This document shows, piece after piece, positions 7,652-15,972 of a stretch of DNA of 64,000 nucleotides. The notes under the pieces are model-generated. The model was not told the DNA's origin and made no database searches. It saw nothing but the letters and a program-made list of their open reading frames with translations. The position numbers and the translations under genes were made by a program. Location: assembly GCA_000720805.1 (NCBI GenBank), contig JODI01000012.1, positions 75,059 to 139,058 on the forward strand, written 5' to 3'. How positions within the stretch are numbered: position 1 is the first letter of the stretch; each line of letters begins with the position of its first letter. This DNA is from Streptomyces violaceoruber. Lineage in GTDB: Bacteria > Actinomycetota > Actinomycetes > Streptomycetales > Streptomycetaceae.

Positions 7652-8518
7652 ATGCGCGATCTCGGGGCGGGATTCAAGTACCTCCTGAAGGGCCAACGGT
7701 GGGTGGCCCGGCACGGGAAGCAGTACGGCTTCGGCCTGCTCCCGGGCCTGATCACCCTCGTCCTCTACGCGGCGGCACTGATCGCGCTGGCCCTGTGGGG
7801 CGAGGACTTCGTCGCCTGGGCCACCCCCTTCGCCGACGACTGGTCCAGCCCCTGGCTCGGACTCTTCCGCGGCTTCCTGACCGCGGTCCTGTTCGCGCTC
7901 GGACTGCTGCTGTCAGTGGTCACCTTCACCGCGGTCACACTCCTCATCGGCCAGCCCTTCTACGAGAACCTCTCCGAGAAGGTCGACCGGGACGTCTCCC
8001 CGGACGGCACCGCTCCCGAGTCGGGGCTGCCGCTCTGGCGCGAACTGTGGATCTCGGCCCGCGACAGCCTCCGGATCGTCGTGCGGGCCGCCGTGTGGGG
8101 CGTCCTCCTCTTCGCGCTCGGCTTCGTCCCGTTCATCGGGCAGACGGTCGTCCCGGTGATCGGCTTCTTCGTCACCGGGTTCTTCCTCACCGAGGAACTC
8201 ACCGCGGTCGCCCTGCAGCGCCGCCGCGTCGAACTCCGCGACCGCCTCGCCCTCCTGCGCGGCCGCAGGACGCTGGTCTGGGGCTTCGGCACCCCGCTGG
8301 CCGTGGCCTTCCTGGTGCCGTTCGTCGCCGTCTTCCTGATGCCGGGCGCGGTCGCGGGAGCCACGCTGATGGCCCGCGACCTGCTGGGCGAGGAGACGGC
8401 GGACGGCCGGCCGGACGGCGACGAGAACACCCCGCAGGCCGTCGCCCCGGTTGCTCCGGACGCCCCGGCTACTCGGATCCCGCCGCCACCGCCAGGATCG
8501 ACCGCACCTGGGCGATGA
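7652..8518 (+). CDS. EI24/CysZ-like membrane protein
   Basis: 288-residue integral membrane protein of the EI24 (formerly DUF540) family. Hydrophobic segments lie near residues 30-50, 75-105, 150-175 and 205-245, and the family hallmark LIGQPFYENLSEKVDRD follows the second. In E. coli the family member CysZ is a sulfate transporter; the actinobacterial role is unknown. The C-terminus is a Pro/Ala tail. TAGAGT lies 6 nt before the ATG (7640-7645), suggesting a leaderless transcript. Its 3' end overlaps the convergent next gene by 50 bp. Confidence 0.88.
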   Translation: MRDLGAGFKYLLKGQRWVARHGKQYGFGLLPGLITLVLYAAALIALALWGEDFVAWATPFADDWSSPWLGLFRGFLTAVLFALGLLLSVVTFTAVTLLIGQPFYENLSEKVDRDVSPDGTAPESGLPLWRELWISARDSLRIVVRAAVWGVLLFALGFVPFIGQTVVPVIGFFVTGFFLTEELTAVALQRRRVELRDRLALLRGRRTLVWGFGTPLAVAFLVPFVAVFLMPGAVAGATLMARDLLGEETADGRPDGDENTPQAVAPVAPDAPATRIPPPPPGSTAPGR

Positions 8519-9713
8519 TGTCCAGCCGGTTGCGCACGAACTGCGGGTCGGTCACCGTCCCGGTGGCCGGGTCCGTGTTCCCGGTCCCGAACTGCAGTAC
8601 CGGTGTGTGCACATGCCCGCCCGGCAGCACGTCGTGCAGCCCCAGCCGGTCCCGCAGCAGCGTGGCCCGGTAGGCGATCTCGTTGGACAGGTAGTCCCCG
8701 CCGCCGCCCGCCCGGGCGCTCGACCCGGGCGTCGGCCCGTCCGGCCGGACGACCGGCTCGGTTCCTCCCGCCGGGATCTCGGTCACCGCCGTGTTGTCGT
8801 ACACGGGGAACCGTCCGGTGTCCGCGGCCACGATCTTGGCGTACGGCAGGGTCGTCGTCGTCCACTGCGGCTGCGAGGCCGGGTCGGTGACGGGGACGGT
8901 CCCGTTCACGCCGACGTTGTCGTTGTCGCCGAATCCGCCCCGCCAGGCCCCGTTGGTCCGCTCCACGTCGAAGCGGCCCACGCGTCCCTGGCTCACGGTG
9001 GTGAAGAGGTCCACCTTCTTCAGATGCGGCCGCAGGGTCCGCTCCACCGTGCCCTCCGTGAAGTCCCGCCACCGCACCGGGAAGACGACGGTCTCGACCC
9101 GCGCCGGCCCGTCGGCCGTCTCGATCACCGTGCCGTCGAGCGCGAGCGCGGTGGCCCCGGACGGGTTGGAGATCCGGATGTCCCGGTCCAGCGTGAACGG
9201 ATCGAACCCGGTGACGAGGATCCGCCTGACCTTTTTGCCCCGCGGAAGGCGGACGGTGGTCTGCCCGCGCGAGGTCCGCTCCAACTCGCCGAGCAGTGCG
9301 GTGCGTTGTGTGTCGGACAGGCCGAAGCCCGGTGCCCAGGTGCGCACCTGGCGGGTCATCCCCAGCCGCGCCCAGTACAACGGCCGGTCGTCGTCCCGGC
9401 TGAGGTCGCCTCCCGCGGGCCCCCGCCCCTGCGCCCGCTCCACGGCCCGCCGCCACAACGCCGACCCGTCCCGTACGACGAGCCGGCGGGCCTCGGCGTA
9501 CGAGCCCGCCGAGTCGAGTTCCCGCACGAACGCGGCGGTCAGGACGTCGAATCCGGACCGCCGGAGTATCTCCTGCGGCACCGCCCCGTCGAGCCGCCGC
9601 TCCTCGACGGTGGCCGAGGGCGCGGTCTCGGCGGTCGCGGTGGTGGTGGGGGCCGCCAGCCCCGCCAGCAGGGTGAGTCCGAGGACACCGATCCGAACAC
9701 GTGAAGAAGCCAA
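8469..9713 (-). CDS. Secreted pyroglutamyl-peptidase-like (C15) protein, catalytic Cys replaced by Ser
   Basis: 414 residues. The only possible start is TTG at 9713 (an in-frame TGA lies 9 nt upstream), with GAAAGG as ribosome binding site. A signal peptide (RIGVLGLTLLAGLAAPTTTATA) is followed by an extra ~130-residue N-terminal region. The C15 fold begins at ILVTGFDPF (165-173), with NPSGA at 183-187, the Glu of FDVERTNG (E251) and the His of HVHTP (H369). At the nucleophile the text reads GDYLSNEIAYR: Ser343 (codon TCC, 8685-8687) sits where C15 enzymes have Cys. It is therefore either a serine variant or non-catalytic. Family pyroglutamyl peptidases are cytosolic and about 215 residues. 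Confidence 0.85.
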   Translation of the reverse strand: MASSRVRIGVLGLTLLAGLAAPTTTATAETAPSATVEERRLDGAVPQEILRRSGFDVLTAAFVRELDSAGSYAEARRLVVRDGSALWRRAVERAQGRGPAGGDLSRDDDRPLYWARLGMTRQVRTWAPGFGLSDTQRTALLGELERTSRGQTTVRLPRGKKVRRILVTGFDPFTLDRDIRISNPSGATALALDGTVIETADGPARVETVVFPVRWRDFTEGTVERTLRPHLKKVDLFTTVSQGRVGRFDVERTNGAWRGGFGDNDNVGVNGTVPVTDPASQPQWTTTTLPYAKIVAADTGRFPVYDNTAVTEIPAGGTEPVVRPDGPTPGSSARAGGGGDYLSNEIAYRATLLRDRLGLHDVLPGGHVHTPVLQFGTGNTDPATGTVTDPQFVRNRLDIIAQVRSILAVAAGSE

Positions 9714-9864
9714 GGCAGTTCAAGCCTTTCTGTCGCCGTGGGGGAAGCGCTGCTGCTGCCGTCGGCGCAGTATCGCGTGACGGAAGTGGTCTACGCCATG
9801 GGGCGTGACGCCGACGACGGTCGGCCAATGAGGATCCACTCGGCGGGGTTCACGTGGCGGGGGT

Positions 9865-10446
9865 TCACCCGGTGGGGGACGACTCGCCCAGCAGCGCCAG
9901 GAAGTCCCGGAACGCGCCCGGCATGTCCACCGAGTCAGGGTCCAGCAGCCACTGGTACTGCAGCCCGTCCATCACCGCGACGAGGAGAGGGGCCGCGCGC
10001 TCGGGGGTGAGTCCGTTCGGCAGGCGCTCGCCGTACTCCGTGCGCAGGGCCGCCGTCATCGACGCCCGGACCCGGACGTAGCGCTCCGTGAAGTACTCCC
10101 GCGCCGGATGCCCGTCCGTCACGCTCTCGCCGAGCAGTGCCGAGAAGGTCTGCACGATCCCCGGGCGCGTCGCGTTGTACTCGACGAGCGACGCGAGCAG
10201 TTCCGGCCGCCAGGTCCCCGCCGCGACGGCGTCCCACTTGTCGCGCTCCTCCAGCACGGCGACCAGCAGCGCGTCCTTGGTCGGGAAGTGGTGCAGCAGA
10301 CCCTGCTGGGTCAGCCCGACCCGCTCCGCCACCGCGGCCAGGCTCGCCGCCCGGTAACCCCGCTCGGCGATGACCTCCAGGGCCGCCCGGACGATCTCGG
10401 CCCGCCGCTCCTCGCCCCGGGCGCTGGTCCTCTGCCTGGCGTTCAT
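9865..10446 (-). CDS. TetR-family transcriptional regulator (BetI-like)
   Basis: 193 residues from the ATG at 10446 (MNARQRT); a longer reading to 10473 has no ribosome binding site and would include the putative operator. The HTH is at about 20-65 (IVRAALEVIAERGYRAASLAAVAERVGLTQQGLLHHF). The C-terminal domain resembles BetI-type regulators. It is divergent from the GH3 beta-glucosidase gene, 123 bp away, and probably represses it. Ligand unknown, plausibly a sugar. Confidence 0.88.
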   Translation of the reverse strand: MNARQRTSARGEERRAEIVRAALEVIAERGYRAASLAAVAERVGLTQQGLLHHFPTKDALLVAVLEERDKWDAVAAGTWRPELLASLVEYNATRPGIVQTFSALLGESVTDGHPAREYFTERYVRVRASMTAALRTEYGERLPNGLTPERAAPLLVAVMDGLQYQWLLDPDSVDMPGAFRDFLALLGESSPTG

Positions 10447-10496
10447 GACGTCACCGTACGTCATCTCGACCATCGTAAAATAACGGCAAGATAACG
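10446..10496. promoter_or_regulatory. Candidate TetR operator region
   Basis: TGACGT-N6-ACGTCA inverted repeat (10446-10463) touches the regulator's start codon, and an AT-rich stretch carries two ATAACG copies 11 bp apart (10480-10485, 10491-10496), one helical turn. Both lie between the divergent regulator and beta-glucosidase genes. Confidence 0.55.
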
Positions 10497-10569
10497 AAAC
10501 CTACCGATCGCCAGGTGAACGAGGCACGATGGAGCCACCGCACGGACGCGTCAATGAGGAGGCACCGCC

Positions 10570-13014
10570 ATGGCGGCACCCTTGGGAACCACCCCGGCCG
10601 ACACAGCCCGCGAGGCCGCCGTCGAGGCCGCCCTCCGCAAGCTGGACCTGGACGCCAAGACCCGGCTCCTGTCCGGAAAGGACATGTGGTCCCTGCCCGC
10701 GCTCCCCGAGATCGGGCTGCCCTCCCTGGTCATGTCGGACGGCCCCATCGGCGTCCGGGGCGTGCGCTGGACCGCCGACGACCCGTCGGTCGCGCTGCCC
10801 TCGCCGACCGCCCTGGCCGCCACCTGGGACCCGGGGCTCGCCCGCCGGGCCGGGGTGCTGCTCGCCCAGGAGGCCCGCCGCAAGGGCGTCCACGTGCTGC
10901 TCGCGCCCACCGTCAACCTGCACCGCTCCCCGCTCGGCGGCCGTCACTTCGAGGCCTACAGCGAGGATCCGTATCTCACGGGCGTCATCGGATCCGGCTA
11001 TGTGACCGGCGTCCAGTCCGGCGGCGTCGGCACCACCGTCAAGCACTTCGTCGCCAACGACGCCGAGACCGACCGGTTCACCGTGAACAACCTCGTCTCC
11101 GAGCGTGCCCTGCGCGAGCTGTACCTCGCCCCCTTCGAGGCGATCGTCGAGAACGCCCGCCCCTGGGGCATCATGACCGCCTACAACTCGGTCAACGGAC
11201 CCACGATGACCGAGCACCACCGGCTGGTGAACGAGATCCTGCGCGGCGAATGGGGCTTCGACGGCTTCAACGTCTCCGACTGGACCGCCGCCCGCTCCAC
11301 CGCCGGCGCCATCGAGGGCGGCCTCGACGTCGCCATGCCCGGCCCGCAGACCGTGTACGGCGAGGCCCTCGCACGGGCCGTACGGGACGGCGAGGTGGCC
11401 GAGACCAAGGTCGACGCGGCCGTCCGCAACGTCCTGCGGCTCGCCGCCCGCGTCGGCATCCTGGAGGGCGCCGAACCGGTCGTCACCGAGCTGCCCGAGA
11501 CCGTCGACGGCGAGTCGCTGGCCCGCGAGATCGCCCGCCGCTCCTTCGTCCTGGTCCGCAACGAGAGGGCCGCGCTGCCGCTGAAGCCGGACGGCACCGT
11601 CGCGTTGATCGGAGCCGCCGCCCGCGACGCCCGCGTGCTCGGCGGCGGCTCCGCCACCGTCTTCCCGGCCCGGACCGTCTCCCCGCTCGACGGACTCACC
11701 GCCGCCCTCCCCGACGGCACCCTCACCTATGTCGTCGGCGCCGACCCGAACACCGAACTCGCCGCCGCCGACAAGGGCTTCGAGCTGCACGCGGTCTGCC
11801 GTGACGCCGCCGGCACGGTCATCGGCACCGGCACGGCACCCAGCGGCCTCCTCCAGTGGATGGGCGACGACCTGCCCGAGGGCGTCACCCACGACTCCCT
11901 GCACACCGTCGAACTCACCGGCACCTTCACGCCGCGCGAGTCCGGCCCGCACACCTTCGGCATCAAGGGCCTCGGCGCGTTCACCCTGCGCATCGACGGC
12001 ACCACGTACTACGACGACGTCCAACGCCCCACGACGGACGACCCGTTCGTCACCTTCTTCGGCGCTCCCGAACCCCGCGCCCAGGTCGAGCTCACCGCGG
12101 GCCACCCGGTCGAGGTCTCCCTCACCCACATCGTCCGGCTCCCCGCGGACATCCCCATGAAGGTCGTCTCCTTCACCCTCGCCCACCAGGAGCCCCAGCG
12201 CGACCCGGACGAGCTGATCGCCGAGGCGGTGACGGCCGCCCGTGCCGCCGACACGGCCGTCGTCGTGGTCGCCACCACCGAACGCGTCGAGTCGGAGGGC
12301 TACGACCGCACCGACCTCGTCCTCCCCGGCCGTCAGGACGACCTGGTCCGCGCGGTTGCCGCCGCCAACCCGAACACCGTCGTGGTCGTCAACTCCGGCT
12401 CCCCGGTGGAACTCCCGTGGCGCGACCAGGTCGCCGCCGTCCTGCTGAGCTGGTTCCCCGGCCAGGAGGGCGGCGCCGCCCTCGCGGACGTTCTCACCGG
12501 CGCCCACGAGCCCGGCGGCCGGCTGCCCACCACCTGGGGCTCCCTGGCCGACGCCCCGGTCACCCAGGTCACCCCCGACAACGGCGCGCTCCCCTACAGC
12601 GAGGGCGTCTTCATCGGCTACAGCGCCTGGGAGAAGGCGGGCCGCACCCCCTCGTACCCCTTCGGCCACGGCCTCGGCTACACCGACTGGACCTACGAGT
12701 CCGTCGAGGTGCGGGGTACGACCGTGACGGTCCGCGTCCGCAACTCCGGCACCCGCGCCGGCCGCGAGGTCGTCCAGGTCTACCTGGCCCCCGCCGAGCC
12801 CGACACCGACCGCCCGGCCCGCCGCCTGGCCGGCTTCGGGGGAGCGGAGGCCGCCCCCGGCGAGGTCGTCGAGACCACCGTCGAACTACCGCGACGCGCC
12901 TTCGAGACCTGGGACGAGAAGACCAACTCATGGTCATTTGTGAAGGGTTCGTACGAAATCCAGGTGGGCCGCTCGATCTCCGACCGCCGGCTCACCGCGA
13001 CCATTAACGTCTGA
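10570..13014 (+). CDS. Glycoside hydrolase family 3 beta-glucosidase with PA14 insertion
   Basis: 814 residues, no signal peptide, so it acts in the cytoplasm. GH3 N-terminal domain carries KH (158-159) and the nucleophile in FNVSDW (Asp237). The C-terminal GH3 domain is interrupted by a PA14 domain at about 396-537 (GLLQWMGDDL...HTFGIKGLGAFTLRIDG), as in BglX-like enzymes such as KmBglI. A fibronectin-III-like domain closes it (about 711-804). It hydrolyses terminal beta-glucosides or xylosides from imported oligosaccharides. GAGGAGG at 10556-10562 supports the ATG. The divergent TetR gene probably controls it; aldose 1-epimerase follows in the opposite direction. Confidence 0.95.
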   Translation: MAAPLGTTPADTAREAAVEAALRKLDLDAKTRLLSGKDMWSLPALPEIGLPSLVMSDGPIGVRGVRWTADDPSVALPSPTALAATWDPGLARRAGVLLAQEARRKGVHVLLAPTVNLHRSPLGGRHFEAYSEDPYLTGVIGSGYVTGVQSGGVGTTVKHFVANDAETDRFTVNNLVSERALRELYLAPFEAIVENARPWGIMTAYNSVNGPTMTEHHRLVNEILRGEWGFDGFNVSDWTAARSTAGAIEGGLDVAMPGPQTVYGEALARAVRDGEVAETKVDAAVRNVLRLAARVGILEGAEPVVTELPETVDGESLAREIARRSFVLVRNERAALPLKPDGTVALIGAAARDARVLGGGSATVFPARTVSPLDGLTAALPDGTLTYVVGADPNTELAAADKGFELHAVCRDAAGTVIGTGTAPSGLLQWMGDDLPEGVTHDSLHTVELTGTFTPRESGPHTFGIKGLGAFTLRIDGTTYYDDVQRPTTDDPFVTFFGAPEPRAQVELTAGHPVEVSLTHIVRLPADIPMKVVSFTLAHQEPQRDPDELIAEAVTAARAADTAVVVVATTERVESEGYDRTDLVLPGRQDDLVRAVAAANPNTVVVVNSGSPVELPWRDQVAAVLLSWFPGQEGGAALADVLTGAHEPGGRLPTTWGSLADAPVTQVTPDNGALPYSEGVFIGYSAWEKAGRTPSYPFGHGLGYTDWTYESVEVRGTTVTVRVRNSGTRAGREVVQVYLAPAEPDTDRPARRLAGFGGAEAAPGEVVETTVELPRRAFETWDEKTNSWSFVKGSYEIQVGRSISDRRLTATINV

Positions 13015-13038
13015 CCGCGGGAACCATCCCCCACAAGC

Positions 13039-13074
13039 AGCCCCGGCCCGGGACCTGACCCCCGGGCCGGGGCT
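13039..13074. terminator. Bidirectional terminator-like hairpin
   Basis: Perfect 14-bp stem AGCCCCGGCCCGGG (13039-13052) with 13061-13074 around an 8-nt loop, between the convergent beta-glucosidase and galM genes. There is no T-run. Confidence 0.7.
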
Positions 13075-13106
13075 CGTGAGCGACACACCTCTGGTGAGCG
13101 ATGCTC

Positions 13107-14078
13107 CTAGCGGCTGGAGAACCCGTACACCGTCTCCGACCGGAACACCTCGCCCGGCCGCAGCACCGTGCTGGGGAACTCCGGGCGGTTGGGGGAGTCG
13201 GGGAAGTGCTGGGTCTCCAGCGCGATCCCGTCACCGGGGGCGAAGGGCGCGCCCAGGTGGTCCGCCGTGTACAGCTGGAGACCGGGCTCGGTGGTCGCGA
13301 CGGTCAGCACCCGGCCCGACGCCGGGTCGTGCAGTTCGGCGACCTCGACCGGGGCCGGCGTCACGCCTTTGTCGAGCACGAAGTTGTGGTCGTAGCCGGC
13401 GCCCACCTTCCGCGCCGCCCGGAAGTCGAAGCGGGTCCCCGTCACCTCCTCCAGGACACCGGTCGGGATCAGGTCCGCGTCCACCGGCGTGTACCGGGAC
13501 GCGGCGATCCGCAGCTCGTGCCCGCCCGCGCTGCCCGACCCGCCCAGGTCGAAGTAGCTGTGGTTGGTCAAGTTCACCACCGTCGGCGCGTCCGCGACCG
13601 CCTCGTACCCGATCCGCAGGGCCCCCGACTCCTCCAGCGTGCAGGTCGCCGTGACCTCCAGCCGCCCCGGGAAGCCCTCCTCGCCGTCGGGACTGACCCG
13701 GCTCAGCCGCACCCCGTGCGCCACCGGCTCCACGTCCCACACCCGCTTGTCGAAGCCCCGCTCGCCGCCGTGCAGGGAGTTGGGCGGGTTGTTGGGCGCC
13801 AGCACGTACGTCTCGCCGTCCAGCGTGAAACGGCCGCCCGCGATCCGGTTCGCGTACCGCCCGACCAGCGCGCCGAAGTACGGCTCCGGGTGCGCCAGAT
13901 AGCCGTCCAGGTCCGCGAACCCCAGCACCACGTTCCCCGCGCGTCCGTCCCGGTCCGGGACCTCCGCCGACTGCACGATCCCGCCGTACGACAGGACGCG
14001 TACGCGGACACCCGCCCGTTCCAGGGTCCAGCGGTGAACCGGGGTGCCGTCGGGAAGGGTGCCGAAGAGTTCGTTCAT
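13107..14078 (-). CDS. galM: Aldose 1-epimerase
   Basis: 323 residues, the usual length of the mutarotase family. It interconverts alpha and beta anomers of hexoses in the cytoplasm, first step of the Leloir pathway. Conserved segments are visible in order: LSYGGIVQS, GRYANRIAGGRF, NNPPNSLHGGERGFDKRVW (catalytic His), NLTNHSYFDLGG and LQLYTADHLGAP, with the catalytic Glu in LETQHFPDSPN. TAAAGT lies 7 nt before the ATG (14086-14091), pointing to a leaderless mRNA. It converges on the beta-glucosidase gene, so released glucose is a plausible substrate. Confidence 0.95.
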   Translation of the reverse strand: MNELFGTLPDGTPVHRWTLERAGVRVRVLSYGGIVQSAEVPDRDGRAGNVVLGFADLDGYLAHPEPYFGALVGRYANRIAGGRFTLDGETYVLAPNNPPNSLHGGERGFDKRVWDVEPVAHGVRLSRVSPDGEEGFPGRLEVTATCTLEESGALRIGYEAVADAPTVVNLTNHSYFDLGGSGSAGGHELRIAASRYTPVDADLIPTGVLEEVTGTRFDFRAARKVGAGYDHNFVLDKGVTPAPVEVAELHDPASGRVLTVATTEPGLQLYTADHLGAPFAPGDGIALETQHFPDSPNRPEFPSTVLRPGEVFRSETVYGFSSR

Positions 14079-14105
14079 GTGCGGAACTTTAGGTCACCCT
14101 CAGGA

Positions 14106-14999
14106 TCACGCCTTCTTCCCCGTGACCGTCCGATAGGCGATCTCCGCCAACCGCGCCTGACCGTTCACGCTCGGGTGGAACCAGTCCACATGGCTCAGCT
14201 GGTCGGTGCCGAAGCGGTACTCGTACACCGCGCCCCCGTCGAACCGGCAGTGGCGGTCCTTGGCACAGACCTGCTCCAGCACCTTGTTGTAGTCCTGGAC
14301 CCGCTTCGCGACGGTGTCCCGCCGCTCGGTCGCCGCCGCGTCCAACGCGTCCGCGTCACCCAGCATGGACGGGCACAGGCCCAGCTTCCACACCTGCTTG
14401 CCCACCGGGTTGGTCCGGCCCTCGGACCACAGCCGCTTCAGATTCGGCACGCTCGCCACGAACACCTGCGCCTTGGGCGCGCTCTTGCGCAGGGTGCTCA
14501 TCGCGTCCTCGAAGCCGGCCCGGAAGGCCGTCACCGAGGTCATCGCCGCCGTGCTGTTCCGGCAGGCGTCGTTCGCGCCCACCATCACCGCCACCAGATC
14601 CGGCTTGCGGGCCGCCGCCCGGCCCATCTGACTCGGCAGATCCGCCATCCGCGCCCCGGTCACGGCATAGTTCCAGCTCCGCTCGGCCGCCCTCGCCCGC
14701 CCCAGCAGCCGTACGGCGAGACTGTCGACCTGGGCGCTGCCTCCCGTGGCCCAGGACACCTCGGGACAGTCCGTCAGCACCGCGCACGCGTCGAAGCCCC
14801 GCGTGATGGAGTCCCCCACGGCCGCGACCGAGGCCGGACTGCTGTCCCACGCCGGCGTCGGAGACGGCTTCGCCTTGTGGACGCCGGTGCCGCTCGGGCC
14901 CGGCGAGTCGCCGCCGACGGCATCACAGCCGGCGACCCCCAGAACAGCCACCGCCGCAGCGGCGAGAACGGCACGCGAGCGATGACGCTGCTTCCGCAT
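14106..14999 (-). CDS. SGNH/GDSL-hydrolase lipoprotein
   Basis: 297 residues from the ATG at 14999; the frame stays open upstream but the signal peptide MRKQRHRSRAVLAAAAVAVLGVAGC starts here, with lipobox Cys25. Block I is VGDSITRG (nucleophile Ser near residue 64), block III is VGANDAC and block V is DWFHPSVNG, so the SGNH triad is intact. Six cysteines in the mature part could form disulfides, as in Streptomyces secreted lipases/esterases. It is anchored outside the membrane; substrate unknown, perhaps an acylated glycan or lipid. It is 27 bp downstream of galM on the same strand order but reads as its own unit. Confidence 0.88.
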   Translation of the reverse strand: MRKQRHRSRAVLAAAAVAVLGVAGCDAVGGDSPGPSGTGVHKAKPSPTPAWDSSPASVAAVGDSITRGFDACAVLTDCPEVSWATGGSAQVDSLAVRLLGRARAAERSWNYAVTGARMADLPSQMGRAAARKPDLVAVMVGANDACRNSTAAMTSVTAFRAGFEDAMSTLRKSAPKAQVFVASVPNLKRLWSEGRTNPVGKQVWKLGLCPSMLGDADALDAAATERRDTVAKRVQDYNKVLEQVCAKDRHCRFDGGAVYEYRFGTDQLSHVDWFHPSVNGQARLAEIAYRTVTGKKA

Positions 15000-15301
15000 C
15001 CGGTGGTGATCCCCTCGGTCGACACGCGATGGACCGCCCATCACGAACCCGTACTGCCCTTGCAGACCCTCCGGCCCTTGCACCTATGACAACGCACGGG
15101 AGTTCCCGACCACGCTCTGTGGAACGTTTCGCACCCGTACAAGCGTCCTGCCGGGTGAAAGGCGGGTGTTTCGGGGCACTGGGACCGACGGTACGTCACA
15201 CTCCTCGCCCCGCCGCACGGTAGCCTCGCCATCAACGTGGCTGCCCTGCCACCGCCGCCATGCCAGCCTGCAAGACTGTCCCGCTCTGCCCGGAGGTCCC
15301 G
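15000..15301. other. Divergent intergenic region
   Basis: 302 bases between the SGNH hydrolase and DUF3145 genes. A TAGCCT at 15221-15226 could be a -10 box for DUF3145, but no good -35 box is visible. Nothing else recognised. Confidence 0.4.
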
Positions 15302-15796
15302 GTGACGACACGTGGAGTTCTGTACGTGCACTCCGCGCCGCGCGCGCTGTGCCCGCACGTCGAGTGGGCCGTCGCCGGGGTGCTCGGCACACGCGTCAAC
15401 CTCGACTGGATCCGGCAGCCCGCCGCCCCCGGCACCTGGCGCTCCGAGTTCTCCTGGCAGGGCGAGGTGGGCACCGCCTCCAAACTGGCCTCGGCACTGA
15501 GAGGCTGGCACCTGCTCCGCTTCGAGGTCACCGCCGAACCCTGCCCCACGGCCGAGGGCGAGCGCTACAGCTGCACCCCCGAACTCGGCATCTTCCACGC
15601 CGTCACCGGCATCCACGGCGACATCCTCATCCCCGAGGACCGCCTCCGCGCGGCCCTGCAGCGCTCCCAGCGCGATGAGAGCGACCTGGAAGCGGACATC
15701 GCCAAACTCCTGGGCAAGCCCTGGGACGACGAGTTGGAACCGTTCAGGTACGCGGGTGAGGGCGCTCCGGTGCGCTGGCTCCACCAGGTCGTCTGA
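15302..15796 (+). CDS. DUF3145 family protein
   Basis: 164 residues from GTG (VTTRGVLYVHSAPRALCPHVEWAV) with GGAGG just upstream; an in-frame ATG further upstream lacks a site. The sequence matches the actinobacterial DUF3145 family over its whole length (LDWIRQPAAPGTWRSEFSW, ELGIFHAVTGIHGDILIPEDRLRAAL). The family is soluble and of unknown function, and is widespread next to fatty acid synthase genes in Streptomyces. It converges on fabF, with a terminator between them. Confidence 0.88.
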   Translation: MTTRGVLYVHSAPRALCPHVEWAVAGVLGTRVNLDWIRQPAAPGTWRSEFSWQGEVGTASKLASALRGWHLLRFEVTAEPCPTAEGERYSCTPELGIFHAVTGIHGDILIPEDRLRAALQRSQRDESDLEADIAKLLGKPWDDELEPFRYAGEGAPVRWLHQVV

Positions 15797-15923
15797 GCAA
15801 CGCGCGGTGGGCCGACGCCCCTTCAGCGGCGCGCGGCGCCGCACCGATGCGCGGCTCCGCCTCGTACGCGCGAGCAACCCACCAGGCCCGCACGCGCCAT
15901 GCCGCGGACGGCACCATGGCGAA

Positions 15924-15953
15924 TGGCCCGACCTCCCCAAGGAGACCGGGCCA
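15924..15953 (-). terminator. Terminator of the fab operon
   Basis: Thirteen-base stem (15924-15936 with 15941-15953, two G-U pairs when read on the minus strand) with a 4-nt loop, 20 bp beyond the fabF stop. Confidence 0.7.
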
Positions 15954-15972
15954 CTGTCGGTTCACGGCACCG

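Noticed and set aside
7450..7755. 101-codon minus-strand frame upstream of the EI24-like gene
   Set aside because: Overlaps the start of a convincing gene on the other strand, has no ribosome binding site and no recognisable text.
10501..12669. 722-codon minus-strand frame opposite the GH3 gene
   Set aside because: Gly/Ala/Asp-rich shadow of the beta-glucosidase; no start site or family.
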